Shown: in pieces, positions 37,166-45,770 of the stretch
Layout of the letters: each line of letters opens with the position of its first letter
How positions within the stretch are numbered: position 1 is the first letter of the stretch
Assembly (NCBI RefSeq): GCF_003333305.1
Contig: NZ_QOLD01000075.1
Coordinates: 1 to 61,788, forward strand
Direction: 5' to 3'
Source: Candidatus Colwellia aromaticivorans
GTDB lineage: Bacteria > Pseudomonadota > Gammaproteobacteria > Enterobacterales > Alteromonadaceae
Length of the DNA stretch: 61,788 nucleotides
Notes under the pieces: generated by a model
Database searches by the model: none
What the model was told of the DNA's origin: nothing
Seen by the model: the letters and a program-made list of their open reading frames with translations, nothing else
Position numbers and translations under genes: made by a program

Positions 37166-38725
37166 ATGAATACTTCTAAAGCTATTGTGCAAGAGAGAGA
37201 GGTTAGCATGCCGAAAACCAAACTTCTAGAAGGGGTAGACATACCCGTGTTTTTGATCAGTGGTGGCGCGCTTGTGCTATTTTGTATCTTGGCACTGTAT
37301 GATATCAAAATGGTGTCTAGCTGGGTTAATTCAACCTTTGCTGCATCAACCAAAATGTTTGGCGCTTACTGGCAAGTACTGCTGCTCCTAACTTTTATTA
37401 TTGGAATTTTTTTGGCGGTAGGGCGCACGGGCTCAGTTGTTTTAGGGGGATTAAAAGTACCTGAAATGTCCACCTTTAAATGGATTTCCATCATAATGTG
37501 TACGCTACTTGCGGGTGGCGGTGTCTTTTGGGCTGCAGCAGAGCCAATGGCACATTTTACTTCCCCATCTCCTTACTTTAGTGGAGAAACAGGCACAACA
37601 GAAGCTGCTTATAATGCCTTGGCGCAAAGTTTTATGCATTGGGGATTCCTGGCTTGGGCTATTCTGGGGAGTTTGACTGGCATAGTGCTTATGCATCTGC
37701 ATTATGATAAAGGCTTACCTTTAAAGCCGCGTACTTTGCTTTATCCTGTTTTTGGTGACAAAGTGATGAAAGGTCCGTTTGGTGCGATTGTTGATTCTTG
37801 TTGTGTTATCGCTGTTGTGGCGGGTACTGTAGGGCCCATTGGTTTCCTTGGTTTACAGGTAAGCTTTGGTTTAGAAAAACTGTTTGGCATTCCTAATACT
37901 TATTCGACTCAACTTGCCATATTGTTTGGTCTTATTTGTATTTACACTTTATCTGCCGTGAGTGGTGTTACTAAAGGCATCCAACTTTTGAGTAGTATCA
38001 ATATTATTTTAGCGATATGTTTAATGGTATTTATTTTACTATTTGGCCCTACTGCTTTTATCTTTGACAGTTATATACACTCCTTTGGTCTTTACATACA
38101 GAACTTTATTCCAATGGCGACTTATCGTGCGAATACCGCATGGCTTGATTGGTGGACAGTCTTCTTTTGGGGATGGTTCTTAGGTTATGGTCCGTTAATG
38201 GCGATGTTTGTTGCACGTATCTCTCGTGGTCGTACCATTCGTCAGATGATTTTAACTATCTCAGTTGTTGCGCCTATTATTACCTGTTTTTGGTTCACTA
38301 TTGTAGGTGGCAGCGGTATAGCGTTTGAATTAGCGACGCCAGGTGTTATTTCAGAACCTTTCACTGGTTTTAATTTACCCGCAGCATTACTTGCTATTAC
38401 AGAGCAGTTGCCATTAGGTTGGATAATATCGTTCTTGTTCTTGATACTAACAACTATCTTTGTTGCGACAACAGGTGATTCAATGACCTACTCAATATCT
38501 ATGGTGATGACAGGTACTGATTCTCCACAGAGTTCATTACGTGTGTTCTGGGGTATTATCATGGGGGTTATGGCAGCTTTACTTATCTCTATTGGCTCAG
38601 GCGGCATATCAGCGCTGCAATCCTTTATTGTGGTAACGGCAGTACCTGTGTCCTTAGTTTTGTTACCGTCCTTATGGAATGCACCGCAAATTGCTCGCAA
38701 GATGGCTGATGAGCAAGGGCTATAA
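37166..38725 (+). CDS. BCCT-family transporter (betaine/carnitine/choline type)
   Basis: The 519-residue inner-membrane protein has about 12 transmembrane helices and the BCCT signature region WWTVFFWGWFLGYGPLMAMFVARISRGRTIRQ (about residues 325-356). GGGVFWAAAEPMAHF, AQSFMHWGFLAWAI and TTIFVATTGDSMTYSISM are also conserved. BCCT proteins import quaternary ammonium compounds with Na+ or by exchange. The usual second Trp of the signature (WxWW) is Phe here, so the aromatic substrate box may differ. The ATG has an AGGAGA site at good spacing. Its place between the M19-like and RidA genes points to nutrient uptake rather than osmoprotection. Confidence 0.93.
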   Translation: MNTSKAIVQEREVSMPKTKLLEGVDIPVFLISGGALVLFCILALYDIKMVSSWVNSTFAASTKMFGAYWQVLLLLTFIIGIFLAVGRTGSVVLGGLKVPEMSTFKWISIIMCTLLAGGGVFWAAAEPMAHFTSPSPYFSGETGTTEAAYNALAQSFMHWGFLAWAILGSLTGIVLMHLHYDKGLPLKPRTLLYPVFGDKVMKGPFGAIVDSCCVIAVVAGTVGPIGFLGLQVSFGLEKLFGIPNTYSTQLAILFGLICIYTLSAVSGVTKGIQLLSSINIILAICLMVFILLFGPTAFIFDSYIHSFGLYIQNFIPMATYRANTAWLDWWTVFFWGWFLGYGPLMAMFVARISRGRTIRQMILTISVVAPIITCFWFTIVGGSGIAFELATPGVISEPFTGFNLPAALLAITEQLPLGWIISFLFLILTTIFVATTGDSMTYSISMVMTGTDSPQSSLRVFWGIIMGVMAALLISIGSGGISALQSFIVVTAVPVSLVLLPSLWNAPQIARKMADEQGL

Positions 38726-38879
38726 ATCAAACTAATTAATCATGGTAGGTACCTTAATTTAAGGGGGCTTATCATGATGGTTAATTTCTCATTGTGATGA
38801 CAAACGCACCTGACATTCAAAAGCTATTTTTTGTTAAAGCGTTGTGTCATCGATTAAATTAAATTACAGAGTAAAATTC

Positions 38880-39257
38880 ATGAAAACACCAGTGAAAACA
38901 GAACTATTTGCTTCTAAAGCACCGTTAGAATGGGCAATTATTGCTAATAACACGTTATCAACAGCGCAGATCCCAATTAATGCAGAAGGGCAGGTTGTTG
39001 AAGGTGGCATTGAAGCGCAAGCACGCCAAACAATGGAAAACTTCAAGCATACTATTGAAGCGGCTAAACTGACTATGGATGATGTGACTCAAGTACTTAT
39101 CTATGTAACCGCTCGCGATCAGTTGCCAGCGTTTAATAAAGTTTATGCTGAGTATTTTCAGGCTCCTTACCCTAACCGAGCGGCAATGATTGTTGCAGGT
39201 TTGGCACGTGAAGAAATGCTTTGTGAAGTTGTTGCGTATGCGGCTGTACCACAATAG
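38880..39257 (+). CDS. RidA/YjgF-family protein
   Basis: The 125-residue protein belongs to the RidA group, which hydrolyses reactive enamines and imines formed by amino-acid catabolism. LSTAQIPINAEGQVVEGGIEAQARQTMENFKHTIEAA and the final NRAAMIVAGLAREEMLCEVVAYA match the family, with the key Arg in the NRAAM block and Glu near the C-terminus. An ATG at 38880 is preferred over a GTG at 38844, since RidA proteins start near here. The gene context, a BCCT transporter and dehydrogenase, suits detoxification of an imine intermediate. A terminator follows. Confidence 0.9.
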   Translation: MKTPVKTELFASKAPLEWAIIANNTLSTAQIPINAEGQVVEGGIEAQARQTMENFKHTIEAAKLTMDDVTQVLIYVTARDQLPAFNKVYAEYFQAPYPNRAAMIVAGLAREEMLCEVVAYAAVPQ

Positions 39258-39301
39258 GTATTTTGATCAAATAACGATTAAAACTTTTATCGAATATAAA
39301 G

Positions 39302-39325
39302 CCGGTTTTTTACCGGTTTTTTTCG
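39302..39325 (+). terminator. Terminator after the ridA-like gene
   Basis: CCGGT (39302-39306) and ACCGG (39312-39316) form a short stem with a T-rich loop, followed by seven T. It lies 45 bp after the RidA stop and may attenuate transcription into the MFS gene. Confidence 0.75.
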
Positions 39326-39368
39326 TTACTAATCATTAATAATAATAGCCAAGAAAGAGAACTTTTTT

Positions 39369-40622
39369 ATGCGACAAACCTTTATTTCATCGTTTTCTTT
39401 GTTTCTCAGTTGTTTTTTCTTATTACTTGGAACGGGTCTAATTAATGTGTTACTGCCAGTTAGAATGGGTCTTGATGGTATTAGTACGGACACTATCGGT
39501 TTTGTTTTATCGCTTTACTTTGTCGGTTTATTATTTGGTTCGCTATATTGCACTAGCTTGATCAAACGCGCGGGACACATCCGTATGTTTGCGGGGTGTG
39601 TTTCTTTGGGCGCTGTGAGTATATTGATTTGTAGCCTTTATGCTGATCCCATACTTTGGGGCGCAATGCGTATTGTGATGGGGTTTTGCATTGCGTGTGC
39701 CTTCACAGCAATGGAAAGCTGGCTCAGTGATAGTGCTAGTAAAGAAACGCGTGGTCAAGTACTGGCAATTCATAATGCGGTTATGTTAGCAGGGTTATTT
39801 GGAGGACAATTTTTTATGAATGTCACTAGTCCCCAAGATAATGCACTGTTCGTTATTGCTGGTATATTGTTATGCACAGCAGTGATTCCTATGGTATTGA
39901 GCCGTCACACAGGACCGGTGATTGAAGAAGTAACCTCGATGTCTTTACTATTACTTTATAGACGATCACCGTTGGGGGTTGTTAGCTGTTTGGTTTCTGG
40001 CATGATCTATTCTGCAATTTTTAGCTTATTGCCTATTTTTGCTAAAGAATACGATATTATAGGTTTTCAACTGTCCCTGTATATGGGCGCTGCCATCTTG
40101 GGGGCCTTTATTCTACAATTTCCTGTTGGCTACTTATCTGATCGTTTTGATCGACGTACGGTTTTGCTAGTTCTGTTGATAATATCAGCAGTAGCTGATA
40201 TAGCAGTGACAGTATTGGCATCATTAAAAATTGAATGGGCTATGTTCATAGTAACAGCAGTAACGAGTGGAATTATTGCCTGTACTTATCCAATGAGTAT
40301 AACTGAGGCCTTTGATAAATTACGCCAAAGTGAGATGGTTTCAGCCATGGGGTCAATGATTTTAGCATTTGCCATTGGCGGTATTATTGGACCGTATTCA
40401 GCTTCCATCGTGATGGATAGTTTTGGTGGCGTTGCTTTGTTCTATTTTCTTGCGGTGATCCAGGTGTTATTGGCATGTTTTGTGATCTTTCGAATGGTCG
40501 CTCGTCAAGCATTACCTGTAGATAAACAAGAACACTTTGTTATGCAAGGAACAGCAGCTTCTTCAGCTGTTGTGCTTGATCCACGAACTGCATATAAGAC
40601 TGGTGATACTGAGCAAAAGTAA
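39369..40622 (+). CDS. MFS transporter (YcaD-like)
   Basis: The 417-residue membrane protein has 12 predicted helices and the MFS loop motifs SYCTSLIKRAGHIRMF-like (after helix 2) and GYLSDRFDRRTVLL (after helix 8). MGFCIACAFTAMESWLSDSASKETRGQVLAIHNAV resembles the YcaD group. The C-terminal 40 residues are hydrophilic. It follows the RidA gene by 111 bp with a terminator between, so it may be partly uncoupled from the operon. It could export an intermediate or import a related compound. Confidence 0.85.
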   Translation: MRQTFISSFSLFLSCFFLLLGTGLINVLLPVRMGLDGISTDTIGFVLSLYFVGLLFGSLYCTSLIKRAGHIRMFAGCVSLGAVSILICSLYADPILWGAMRIVMGFCIACAFTAMESWLSDSASKETRGQVLAIHNAVMLAGLFGGQFFMNVTSPQDNALFVIAGILLCTAVIPMVLSRHTGPVIEEVTSMSLLLLYRRSPLGVVSCLVSGMIYSAIFSLLPIFAKEYDIIGFQLSLYMGAAILGAFILQFPVGYLSDRFDRRTVLLVLLIISAVADIAVTVLASLKIEWAMFIVTAVTSGIIACTYPMSITEAFDKLRQSEMVSAMGSMILAFAIGGIIGPYSASIVMDSFGGVALFYFLAVIQVLLACFVIFRMVARQALPVDKQEHFVMQGTAASSAVVLDPRTAYKTGDTEQK

Positions 40623-40644
40623 AAGGACAAGGTAAAAATAACTA

Positions 40645-40671
40645 AGCTATAGCAGAAATTCTGCTATAGCT
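40645..40671. terminator. Strong stem-loop between MFS and tauE genes
   Basis: AGCTATAGCAGA (40645-40656) pairs perfectly with TCTGCTATAGCT (40660-40671) across a 3-nt loop. It sits between convergent genes and is likely a terminator on either strand despite a weak T run. Confidence 0.7.
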
Positions 40672-40717
40672 GTTAAGAATAGAACCACTTATAGCCTAAT
40701 TTCACACAAGTCTTTTT

Positions 40718-41446
40718 TTAAAAATCTAAGAAAGCCTTGAGTAAAATAAGGCAACAAGAGGCAAGAGATACAGTGGCAATTAATGGTTTTAAAAAAGCTT
40801 GTTTAAAATATTTTTCTAACAACAGCGATAAACCAAAGCCGACAAATACCGCAGGTATAAGGGGCAAGGTTAGTTGTAACTGCTGAGTGTTAACATTACC
40901 TGATACTAACAACAAAATGAGAGACATTAGCGTTCCAACCAGAAAAAACAACCCTAATTCTGCTCTAGCGGTACTAAGTTTACTATTTTGATAAACCAAC
41001 GCAATAGGTGGCCCTCCTACTGAAGTTGTTGTACCCATCAGCCCCGAAAAAAAACCAGCAAAAAGAAAATTTCGTGAACAATGACGAATACTCATACCCC
41101 TATAACTTAACAGTACTGATAGCATAATAAACAGTGAGAAACAGATAGAAAATAATAATTGTGGTAATGCTGCTAATAAGGCAATACCTATTATTGAGCC
41201 AGGAATACGACCGAGTAATGCTAACTGTATATTGCCAAACTGCAATTGGTGTCGATAGCGAATGCAGCTTAACAGAGACAATATACAGCCTAGTGCTAAG
41301 ATAGGTGCAGGCAAAAAATTGGGGTTTATTAAGACTAAAATAGGGGAGGCAATTACTGCTAATCCGAAGCCAGATATACTTTGAAGTGCAGAGCCGGCTA
41401 TGATGACTATTAATGCAATTATGAGCAATGTAGGTTCTATTAACAT
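40718..41446 (-). CDS. TauE/SafE-family membrane transporter
   Basis: The 242-residue protein has seven or eight hydrophobic helices and TauE/SafE features: AGSALQSISGFGLAVIASPIL at the N-terminus and GFFSGLMGTTTSVGGPPIALVYQN in the middle. The family exports sulfite, sulfoacetate or other organic anions. It is convergent with the MFS gene. Its substrate is unknown and it need not belong to the betaine-like cluster. Confidence 0.88.
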   Translation of the reverse strand: MLIEPTLLIIALIVIIAGSALQSISGFGLAVIASPILVLINPNFLPAPILALGCILSLLSCIRYRHQLQFGNIQLALLGRIPGSIIGIALLAALPQLLFSICFSLFIMLSVLLSYRGMSIRHCSRNFLFAGFFSGLMGTTTSVGGPPIALVYQNSKLSTARAELGLFFLVGTLMSLILLLVSGNVNTQQLQLTLPLIPAVFVGFGLSLLLEKYFKQAFLKPLIATVSLASCCLILLKAFLDF

Positions 41447-41939
41447 TGCTGGCTTATGTGCTGTAGAAATGGTCTGTTATGCATTGTAACGTTATTGATT
41501 ATAGATCATAAAGTGACGCATTATTCTTGATTGGCTATCGTGGATCTAATGAGAATAAATTACCGTTTGATAAGTAACTTTAATTGGTTTTTAAAACAAT
41601 TAAAGTTGTCGTTTTTTAAGTCAAAAAATCCAAGGCCTTTATTGTACTTTAGTGAAGCTTATTTATGTAATTAACACCTCAGTAACTACAATGAAGATAA
41701 TGGAGGATTATTATTAAATACAATACATTACGTTAAGTTGTAAGTTTAAAAACATGGTCTGTATAAGATTCACTTATTAAGTGATTAAGTTAATTGACTT
41801 CAATGTTTCATCCTATCTCCTTACTATTAATTTGAAACAAAAAATGAATGTATTTTTTAATTGAAGCATTCTCAATTTTGTTAAAAATTATGAATATGTT
41901 CACACAATTATAATTAACTTGTTCAATAGGGGAAATAAC
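41447..41939 (+). promoter_or_regulatory. Porin upstream region with TCACTTA-T-TAAGTGA palindrome
   Basis: The 490-bp gap has no gene. A perfect 15-bp palindrome lies at 41770-41784, 155 bp before the porin start. An AGGGGA ribosome-binding site is at about 41928. The rest is AT-rich. Confidence 0.5.
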
Positions 41940-43007
41940 ATGAAATTTAACACTGGTCTTGCGTTAGCAGTAGTAATGATTGCACCAAATATGGCACAAG
42001 CAAATAATGAGCTGTTTAACTGGTACGGCAGTATTCGAGTTCAATTAGAAGACACTAAACAAGGTGAAATAGAATACAAAGATAACTATTCTCGCTTAGG
42101 TGCTTATGGGTCGGCAGAAATTCTTGAAGGTGTTAAGGCAACATACAATTTTGAATTTAGACTTTTTACTGACGATGGCTCTTTTGCGGGTAACGATCAA
42201 CGTGCTCGTTTAGCTAATGTTGGTTTAGAGAGTGACTACGGTTCATTATTAATTGGTAAGCAATATTCACCAGCATGGAATTTTACTGATAATGCTATCG
42301 ATATTTTCTCTGATGTTGACGAATCAGCGGGTTGTACTAATGAATCAGCAGGGGTTATTTGTCATACAAGTCGTTATGGACTTTACGCAATAGACGCAGC
42401 GGGTAATGGCCATTACATTGAATACTTACGCCCTGATCGCGCTGTAACTTATACAACGCCAGATATGGCAGGATTTCAAGTTGCATTCATGGCAATACTA
42501 AATAATGGCGATGTAAAATCTGATGCAGCAGGAACTGAGAGTGAAAATATTCTTGGTTATAATATCGCAGCTAAATACGTTATTAATGAATTTACTTTCT
42601 CGGCTTCACGATACGAGCTAACTGCGTTTGAGAATGACAATGAAGTTGATTCATATCAAGTAGTTTATAACCATGGTGATTTGAGCCTAGCAGCACATTA
42701 TCAAGACTCTAGTGATTTACGTTATTATGCTGGCTTAAATCCTGGTGGTGAGATAGTTGAAGAAAAGGTTTATGAAGTTTATGCCGGTTATAAAATAGGA
42801 AAAATTCAGCTACAGGCAAAATATGCGATTGTTAATATGGACTCGCCAAGTGGTTTAACTGTTGATTCTAATCAGGTGATATTAGACGCTATTTATGAAC
42901 ATAAACTGGGGTCTTTTTACGTAGAATATAGTGCTTGGGGTGATGAAGCGGAAGAAGTTTTTGAAGCGGATGATAAAATATTAGTGGGTTACAAACTAAA
43001 TTTTTAA
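41940..43007 (+). CDS. Gram-negative porin (outer membrane)
   Basis: The 355-residue protein starts with a signal peptide (MKFNTGLALAVVMIAPNMAQA, cleavage after QA) and continues as a 16-strand-type porin: NWYGSIRVQLED, SRLGAYGSAEI, YNFEFRLFTDD, LANVGLESDYGSLLIGKQYSPAW. It ends ILVGYKLNF, with the C-terminal Phe needed for outer-membrane assembly. The ATG at 41940 is chosen because it starts the signal peptide and has AGGGGA upstream. It forms a general diffusion channel and may serve the adjacent transport genes. No partner genes follow. Confidence 0.9.
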   Translation: MKFNTGLALAVVMIAPNMAQANNELFNWYGSIRVQLEDTKQGEIEYKDNYSRLGAYGSAEILEGVKATYNFEFRLFTDDGSFAGNDQRARLANVGLESDYGSLLIGKQYSPAWNFTDNAIDIFSDVDESAGCTNESAGVICHTSRYGLYAIDAAGNGHYIEYLRPDRAVTYTTPDMAGFQVAFMAILNNGDVKSDAAGTESENILGYNIAAKYVINEFTFSASRYELTAFENDNEVDSYQVVYNHGDLSLAAHYQDSSDLRYYAGLNPGGEIVEEKVYEVYAGYKIGKIQLQAKYAIVNMDSPSGLTVDSNQVILDAIYEHKLGSFYVEYSAWGDEAEEVFEADDKILVGYKLNF

Positions 43008-43087
43008 TTGTAATTAACCCTGAGTAAAGTCGTAAAATATTATATAAACTTTACTCCAAATAAAAGTTACTCTCTAATATTAAATAG

Positions 43088-43367
43088 TAGGGTCTGTTGA
43101 TCTTTTGAGATTGTTTTTGCAGCGATTTGTTGGGTATTTATACAAGGTAGAGCCTTTGTCATGTGGTTGTTCTACATAAAAAGGTGATAACGCCGTAAAA
43201 ATGACCAAAAAATGCTGTCCGAAGGATTAGGCTAAAAGCGTTTTACTCATTGTTGAGTAGTATTTGCTTAGAATGATTAGGCTACATACTACTCGCCGCG
43301 ATTAAAGCGCTTTACTCTCTTTAAAAAAGGCGAACAAAATTTAACCGCGAAAGATCAACAGACCCTA
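43088..43367. mobile_element. MITE copy 1, 280 bp, TA-flanked terminal inverted repeats
   Basis: The element begins GGGTCTGTTGATCTTT (43090) and ends AAAGATCAACAGACCC (43365), a 16-bp perfect terminal inverted repeat bounded by TA on both sides. It has no coding capacity. A 268-bp relative lies at 57896-58163. TA target duplication is typical of IS630/Tc1-type and some IS5-group elements, whose transposase would have to act in trans. Confidence 0.88.
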
Positions 43368-43960
43368 ACACTTCACAGTAATATTTAACGGATAAACTTG
43401 ACCATGGATGGCTGATTATAAAAAACACTCCTAAACTAGAAAATAATGTTGCAAGCGCAAAGAAATATTACCCTAAGTTTTTTAGCCGAAGCACAAGATG
43501 TAGTGGCATGGTAAATTTGGCTACCTAATTAGAGGTGTTTTGGTTGAAATAGGTATAATAAGTAAATCAAGTAAAAACAATTAGTTACATTTTTTGTTTG
43601 AGTTGACTTATGTGTCGGGTCTCGTTTGTTCTAAATATCCATATTTATTAAAGAAAAACCCTTACTTTTTATTACTTCGGAGAGTTATTTAAATTTGTCT
43701 ATCTCTATTGGGGGCGAAATGCCATAGAAAAATACTGCTAATGTCAGCTACCCTTGAAGATAGTAAACATAATATCGGTGATAATTTATATAAGAATTTG
43801 GACCGTTTTGTTACCATTGCCGACAGTCAGAATCCAACATGAAAGTTGTAGAAGCCACCACAGGAGTCATTGGTGAGTTCACAATTTTAATTTACATATA
43901 TCGACCAACAAGGAACTGTAAATTTATACAGGTTGGTGGGGTTTCCCCTATATTCATGTA
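43368..43960. other. Gene-free stretch with a 61-bp dispersed repeat (43710-43770)
   Basis: No intact gene. At 43710-43770 the sequence from GGGGGCGAAATGCCATAG to ATAGTAAACAT recurs at 61292-61353 with a few changes. Looser similarity extends upstream (a GATGTAGTGGC piece at about 43497, compare GATGTTGTGGC at 61240). These may be decayed copies of one mobile element. Confidence 0.6.
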
Positions 43961-43961
43961 A

Positions 43962-44124
43962 ATGCGCAATTAGCGCATTATTGTCCATAGATGAATATGA
44001 CAAAATATTTATAAGTGCTTTAACTAGCAATGTTTTATTCAATTTGTTATTAATAGTTAAAGTATGGAAGTGCGCGACTTATCAGTAGAAAAATGCGCAA
44101 GTTGCGCACTATTAAATTGTTAGC
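43962..44124. repeat. Paired TGCGCA palindromes before the first cassette
   Basis: AATGCGCAATTAGCGCATT (about 43965-43983) and AATGCGCAAGTTGCGCACT (about 44091-44109) are each palindromic and can also pair with each other across about 107 bp, making a large hairpin. GTTAGC at 44119-44124 resembles the right end of an attC site, so this could be an aberrant attC of the cassette upstream of 44166. Canonical core boxes on the left are not found. Confidence 0.4.
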
Positions 44125-44165
44125 TTTAAACTTAAATTTTCATAACTAAGCATAAAGGATATAAA

Positions 44166-44669
44166 ATGTTTAAAAAAACTGCACTGGCTATATTGATAGC
44201 TGGAACTTCATTTTCTTCACTTGCAAACTGGGTTGGTGGCGTAAGTTACATCAACTTATCAGATGATGAAGATGGTATAGATATTAGTTTAAGTGGTATT
44301 TCTGGATCTCTTGGTTACAAAATTGATTCCAATACTAATTTTAATTTTATTCCAGAGGTGCGTATCGGTACTGGTATCAGTGATGATACTGTATATGGTG
44401 TTGATGTAGAAATGGATAGCTTTATTGCTTTATCTGTTCGCGGTCAATATTCACTTGAAAATGGGGTGTATTTATTTGCTGCTCCTTCTTACGCTAACGT
44501 AGAATTAACGGCTAGTTATGGTGGTTATTCTGAAACAGATGATTCATGGGAATTTGGTATCGGGGGGGGCGCAGGCTATAAATTTAATGAATCTACCTCT
44601 GCTGAATTTATGTATGAGCAATACGATGGTACTGATGTTTTAAGCTTCGGTGTTAAATTCGATTTTTAA
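44166..44669 (+). CDS. Cassette gene 1: small outer-membrane beta-barrel protein
   Basis: The 167-residue protein starts with a signal peptide (MFKKTALAILIAGTSFSSLAN) and continues with alternating beta-strand sequence (GGVSYINLSDDEDGIDISLSGISGSLGYKID, then GQYSLENGVYLFAAPSYANVELTASYGG, EFGIGGGAGYKF). It ends LSFGVKFDF with a terminal Phe. This is an OmpX/OmpW-size eight-strand barrel. It is the only gene between the first candidate core site at 44119 and attC1 at 44671. An AAAGGA site precedes the ATG. As an integron cassette protein its function is unknown; surface exposure is likely. Confidence 0.8.
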   Translation: MFKKTALAILIAGTSFSSLANWVGGVSYINLSDDEDGIDISLSGISGSLGYKIDSNTNFNFIPEVRIGTGISDDTVYGVDVEMDSFIALSVRGQYSLENGVYLFAAPSYANVELTASYGGYSETDDSWEFGIGGGAGYKFNESTSAEFMYEQYDGTDVLSFGVKFDF

Positions 44670-44670
44670 A

Positions 44671-44766
44671 GCTAACAAGTTGCTTAAACGGACGCCAAAC
44701 AGTCGGCTGGCGTCCGTTCCTCACTATTTTAGCCAACTGTTTTTCGCCGCTTAGCAAGGCGTTATG
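44671..44766 (+). repeat. attC site 1 (integron cassette recombination site)
   Basis: The left side GCTAACAAGTTGCTTAA and the right side CGCTTAGCAAGGCGTTATG are complementary with mismatches. The recombination point would be G/TT at 44761-44762. A central inverted repeat GGACGCCA...TGGCGTCC and a downstream TAGCCAACTG block lie between. The site starts right after the stop codon of cassette gene 1. Confidence 0.88.
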
Positions 44767-44789
44767 GTGTCATCAAATAGGAGAGTTCA

Positions 44790-45146
44790 GTGGATGATTT
44801 AAATTCCGCAATGGAAAGCGTAAAAATAGGAGTTTCACTTTTAGGTGAATCAATTGGTTTGATTAAAAAAACTAAAGATTTGTTACCTGAGAGTGCAGAA
44901 AAAGACGTTATATCAAAAAGTTTGGTAGAAGCTGATAAAGCAGCTAAATTAGCGGAATCTCAAATTGCGATGGCACTAGGTTACAAACTTTGCAAATGTA
45001 CTTTTCCTCCTCAAGTCATGCTTTCAAAAGGCTATAAAGAACTAAAGCATCACCATGAAGAAGAGTTTGTTTGTACTAATTGTGGTAAAAGCTCAATTAG
45101 CCCTCCAAATAAACCAATAAATTACACTAGTCCTTGGACACCATAA
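44790..45146 (+). CDS. Cassette gene 2: helical protein with C-terminal zinc-ribbon-like cysteines
   Basis: The 118-residue product is not recognised. The first half is helical and amphipathic (MESVKIGVSLLGESIGLIKKTKDLL...KSLVEADKAAKLAESQIAMALG). The second has CKCTFPP and, 25 residues on, FVCTNCGKS, a pattern that could bind one zinc with two Cys pairs. The stop codon TAA is inside the next attC (CATAACAA), which is typical of integron cassettes. The start is a GTG with GGAGAG upstream. No known function. Small zinc-ribbon proteins in cassettes are often regulatory or defence-linked, but that is speculation. Confidence 0.7.
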   Translation: MDDLNSAMESVKIGVSLLGESIGLIKKTKDLLPESAEKDVISKSLVEADKAAKLAESQIAMALGYKLCKCTFPPQVMLSKGYKELKHHHEEEFVCTNCGKSSISPPNKPINYTSPWTP

Positions 45147-45240
45147 CAAGGGTTTTCAAGTCGGACAAATTACAGTTGGCTTTTTGTTCGTTCCTCACTT
45201 ATTTTAGCCAACAGCAATTTGCCCCTTAAATGGGCGTTAG
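45142..45240 (+). repeat. attC site 2
   Basis: The left end CATAACAAGGG overlaps the stop of cassette gene 2. The centre has ACAGTTGGC and TAGCCAACAG as inverted repeats. The right end is TTTGCCCCTTAAATGGGCGTTAG, close to the Vibrio repeat ending CCCCTTAGGCGGGCGTTA. Recombination point G/TT at 45236-45237. Confidence 0.92.
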
Positions 45241-45262
45241 CCGTATTTCCAAGGTTTAGTGT

Positions 45263-45766
45263 ATGAATCAGAATGTAAATATTCGACCAGAATCGGATGA
45301 TGATATTAATGCTATTGAAAAAATCACTATCGAAGCATTCAAAAGTCATCCGCACAGCAACCAAACAGAACATGAAATTGTAGCTAAATTACGTAACGAT
45401 AATGCCCTTTCTGTATCTTTAGTTGCAGAGGTTAATAACGTGGTTGTCGGTCATATAGCTTTTTCTAAAGTTAAAATAAACGATGAATTCATCGAGTGGT
45501 ATGGTTTAGCCCCAGTTTCTGTGAAACCTGAATATCAAAGCCAAGGAGTAGGTTCACAATTAATACTTTCAGGCTTAAATGCTATCCGCGAGTTAAATGC
45601 TAAAGGTTGCGTACTTCTCGGAGAACCTGAGTACTACAAACGTTTCGGTTTTAAAGCACTTAGTGAGTTAGTATTTGAAGGAGTTCCGCCAGAGTATTTT
45701 CAATCATTACTTTTAGGTGGTGACATGCCAAACGGAAATATTGAATACCATAAGGCTTTTGCATAA
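45263..45766 (+). CDS. Cassette gene 3: GNAT N-acetyltransferase (YhbS-like)
   Basis: The 167-residue protein has the GNAT fold: NIRPESDDDINAIEKITIEAF at the start, VVGHIAFSKVKI, LAPVSVKPEYQSQGVGSQLILSGL (the acetyl-CoA pyrophosphate loop QSQGVG, about residues 93-98) and GCVLLGEPEYYKRFGF, which is characteristic of YhbS-type members. The acceptor is unknown; it could be an antibiotic, a peptide or a small amine. The ATG is 23 bp after the attC2 end and the stop overlaps a CATAACAC motif before attC3. It is a clear integron cassette. Confidence 0.9.
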   Translation: MNQNVNIRPESDDDINAIEKITIEAFKSHPHSNQTEHEIVAKLRNDNALSVSLVAEVNNVVVGHIAFSKVKINDEFIEWYGLAPVSVKPEYQSQGVGSQLILSGLNAIRELNAKGCVLLGEPEYYKRFGFKALSELVFEGVPPEYFQSLLLGGDMPNGNIEYHKAFA

Positions 45767-45770
45767 CACG

